64,000 bases of DNA. Source: an uncultured Clostridia bacterium (lineage in GTDB: Bacteria; Bacillota; Clostridia; Christensenellales; CAG-138). The stretch covers positions 211,301 to 275,300 of the forward strand of contig CALVWJ010000001.1 in assembly GCA_944366945.1 (NCBI GenBank), given 5' to 3'. Below the pieces are notes generated by a model. The model saw nothing but the letters and a program-made list of their open reading frames with translations, was not told the origin of the DNA and did no database searches. The translations under genes and the position numbers were made by a program. This document shows positions 63,990 through 64,000 of the stretch, piece by piece (within the stretch, counting starts at the first letter, position 1; every line of letters starts with the position of its first letter).

Positions 63990-64000
63990 GGAAAATCCCC

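Noticed and set aside
1..64000. CRISPR array, rRNA, tmRNA, RNase P RNA, complete insertion sequence
   Set aside because: No regularly spaced repeats, conserved RNA cores or transposase motifs were seen in the window.

Overview
The window is chromosomal DNA from a low-redundancy Bacillota genome, most likely class Clostridia. The support is a PolC-type replicative polymerase, IreB/RuvX/YrzB and YlxR/YlxQ gene sets, a sporulation sigma factor of the SigK type, a class II (cobalamin) ribonucleotide reductase, clostridial-style cohesin/dockerin proteins and many consensus sigma-A promoters. Base composition is fairly GC-rich for the group, with a few clearly AT-richer patches. The genus cannot be named from sequence alone.

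Layout. 1-5.1 kb: an EamA exporter (minus), then secA and prfB; prfB carries the classical +1 frameshift. 5.1-6.8 kb: an AT-rich acetyltransferase island with a long palindrome and a stretch with no convincing gene. 6.8-9.9 kb: a copper module with csoR under a promoter overlaid by two palindromic operators, and copA whose 3' end encodes a second metal-binding domain with its own ribosome binding site and ATG (possible nested CopZ). 10.4-17.1 kb: a five-gene peptide ABC importer on the minus strand with a long leader. 17.4-26 kb: sigK followed by three secreted proteins, namely a transglutaminase with a dockerin, a cohesin-dockerin adaptor, and a 1724-residue membrane-anchored Ig-repeat protein with an N-terminal cohesin. 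This is the most novel-looking part of the window: it reads as a miniature cell-surface cohesin-dockerin complex without any glycoside hydrolase. 26-27.1 kb is a 1.1-kb stretch with no convincing gene.

27.1-29.3 kb: ireB-ruvX-yrzB plus an LD-carboxypeptidase. 30.3-51.7 kb: a long plus-strand housekeeping block: rpsB-tsf-pyrH, frr, a tiny PASTA-like gene, uppS-cdsA-dxr-rseP-ispG-polC (cell-envelope lipid and isoprenoid synthesis feeding into DNA replication), then rimP-nusA-ylxR-ylxQ-infB-rbfA-nrnA-truB-ribF-rpsO. The PolC protein keeps its polymerase and PHP residues, but the inserted proofreading exonuclease domain appears to have lost all its catalytic acidic residues.

51.7-64 kb: divergent cysE/cysK with overlapping inverted repeats, an accessory minus-strand patch (nucleotidyltransferase, acetyltransferase, a methyltransferase pseudogene with two amber codons and a frameshift), an AlkD-like repair protein, nrdJ preceded by two NrdR-like boxes three helical turns apart, an EF-G paralogue, a YczE-like membrane protein, tRNA-Asn and, at the right edge, a sigma-70-like regulator of the type carried on conjugative elements. 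No CRISPR array, rRNA, complete insertion sequence or integrase is visible.
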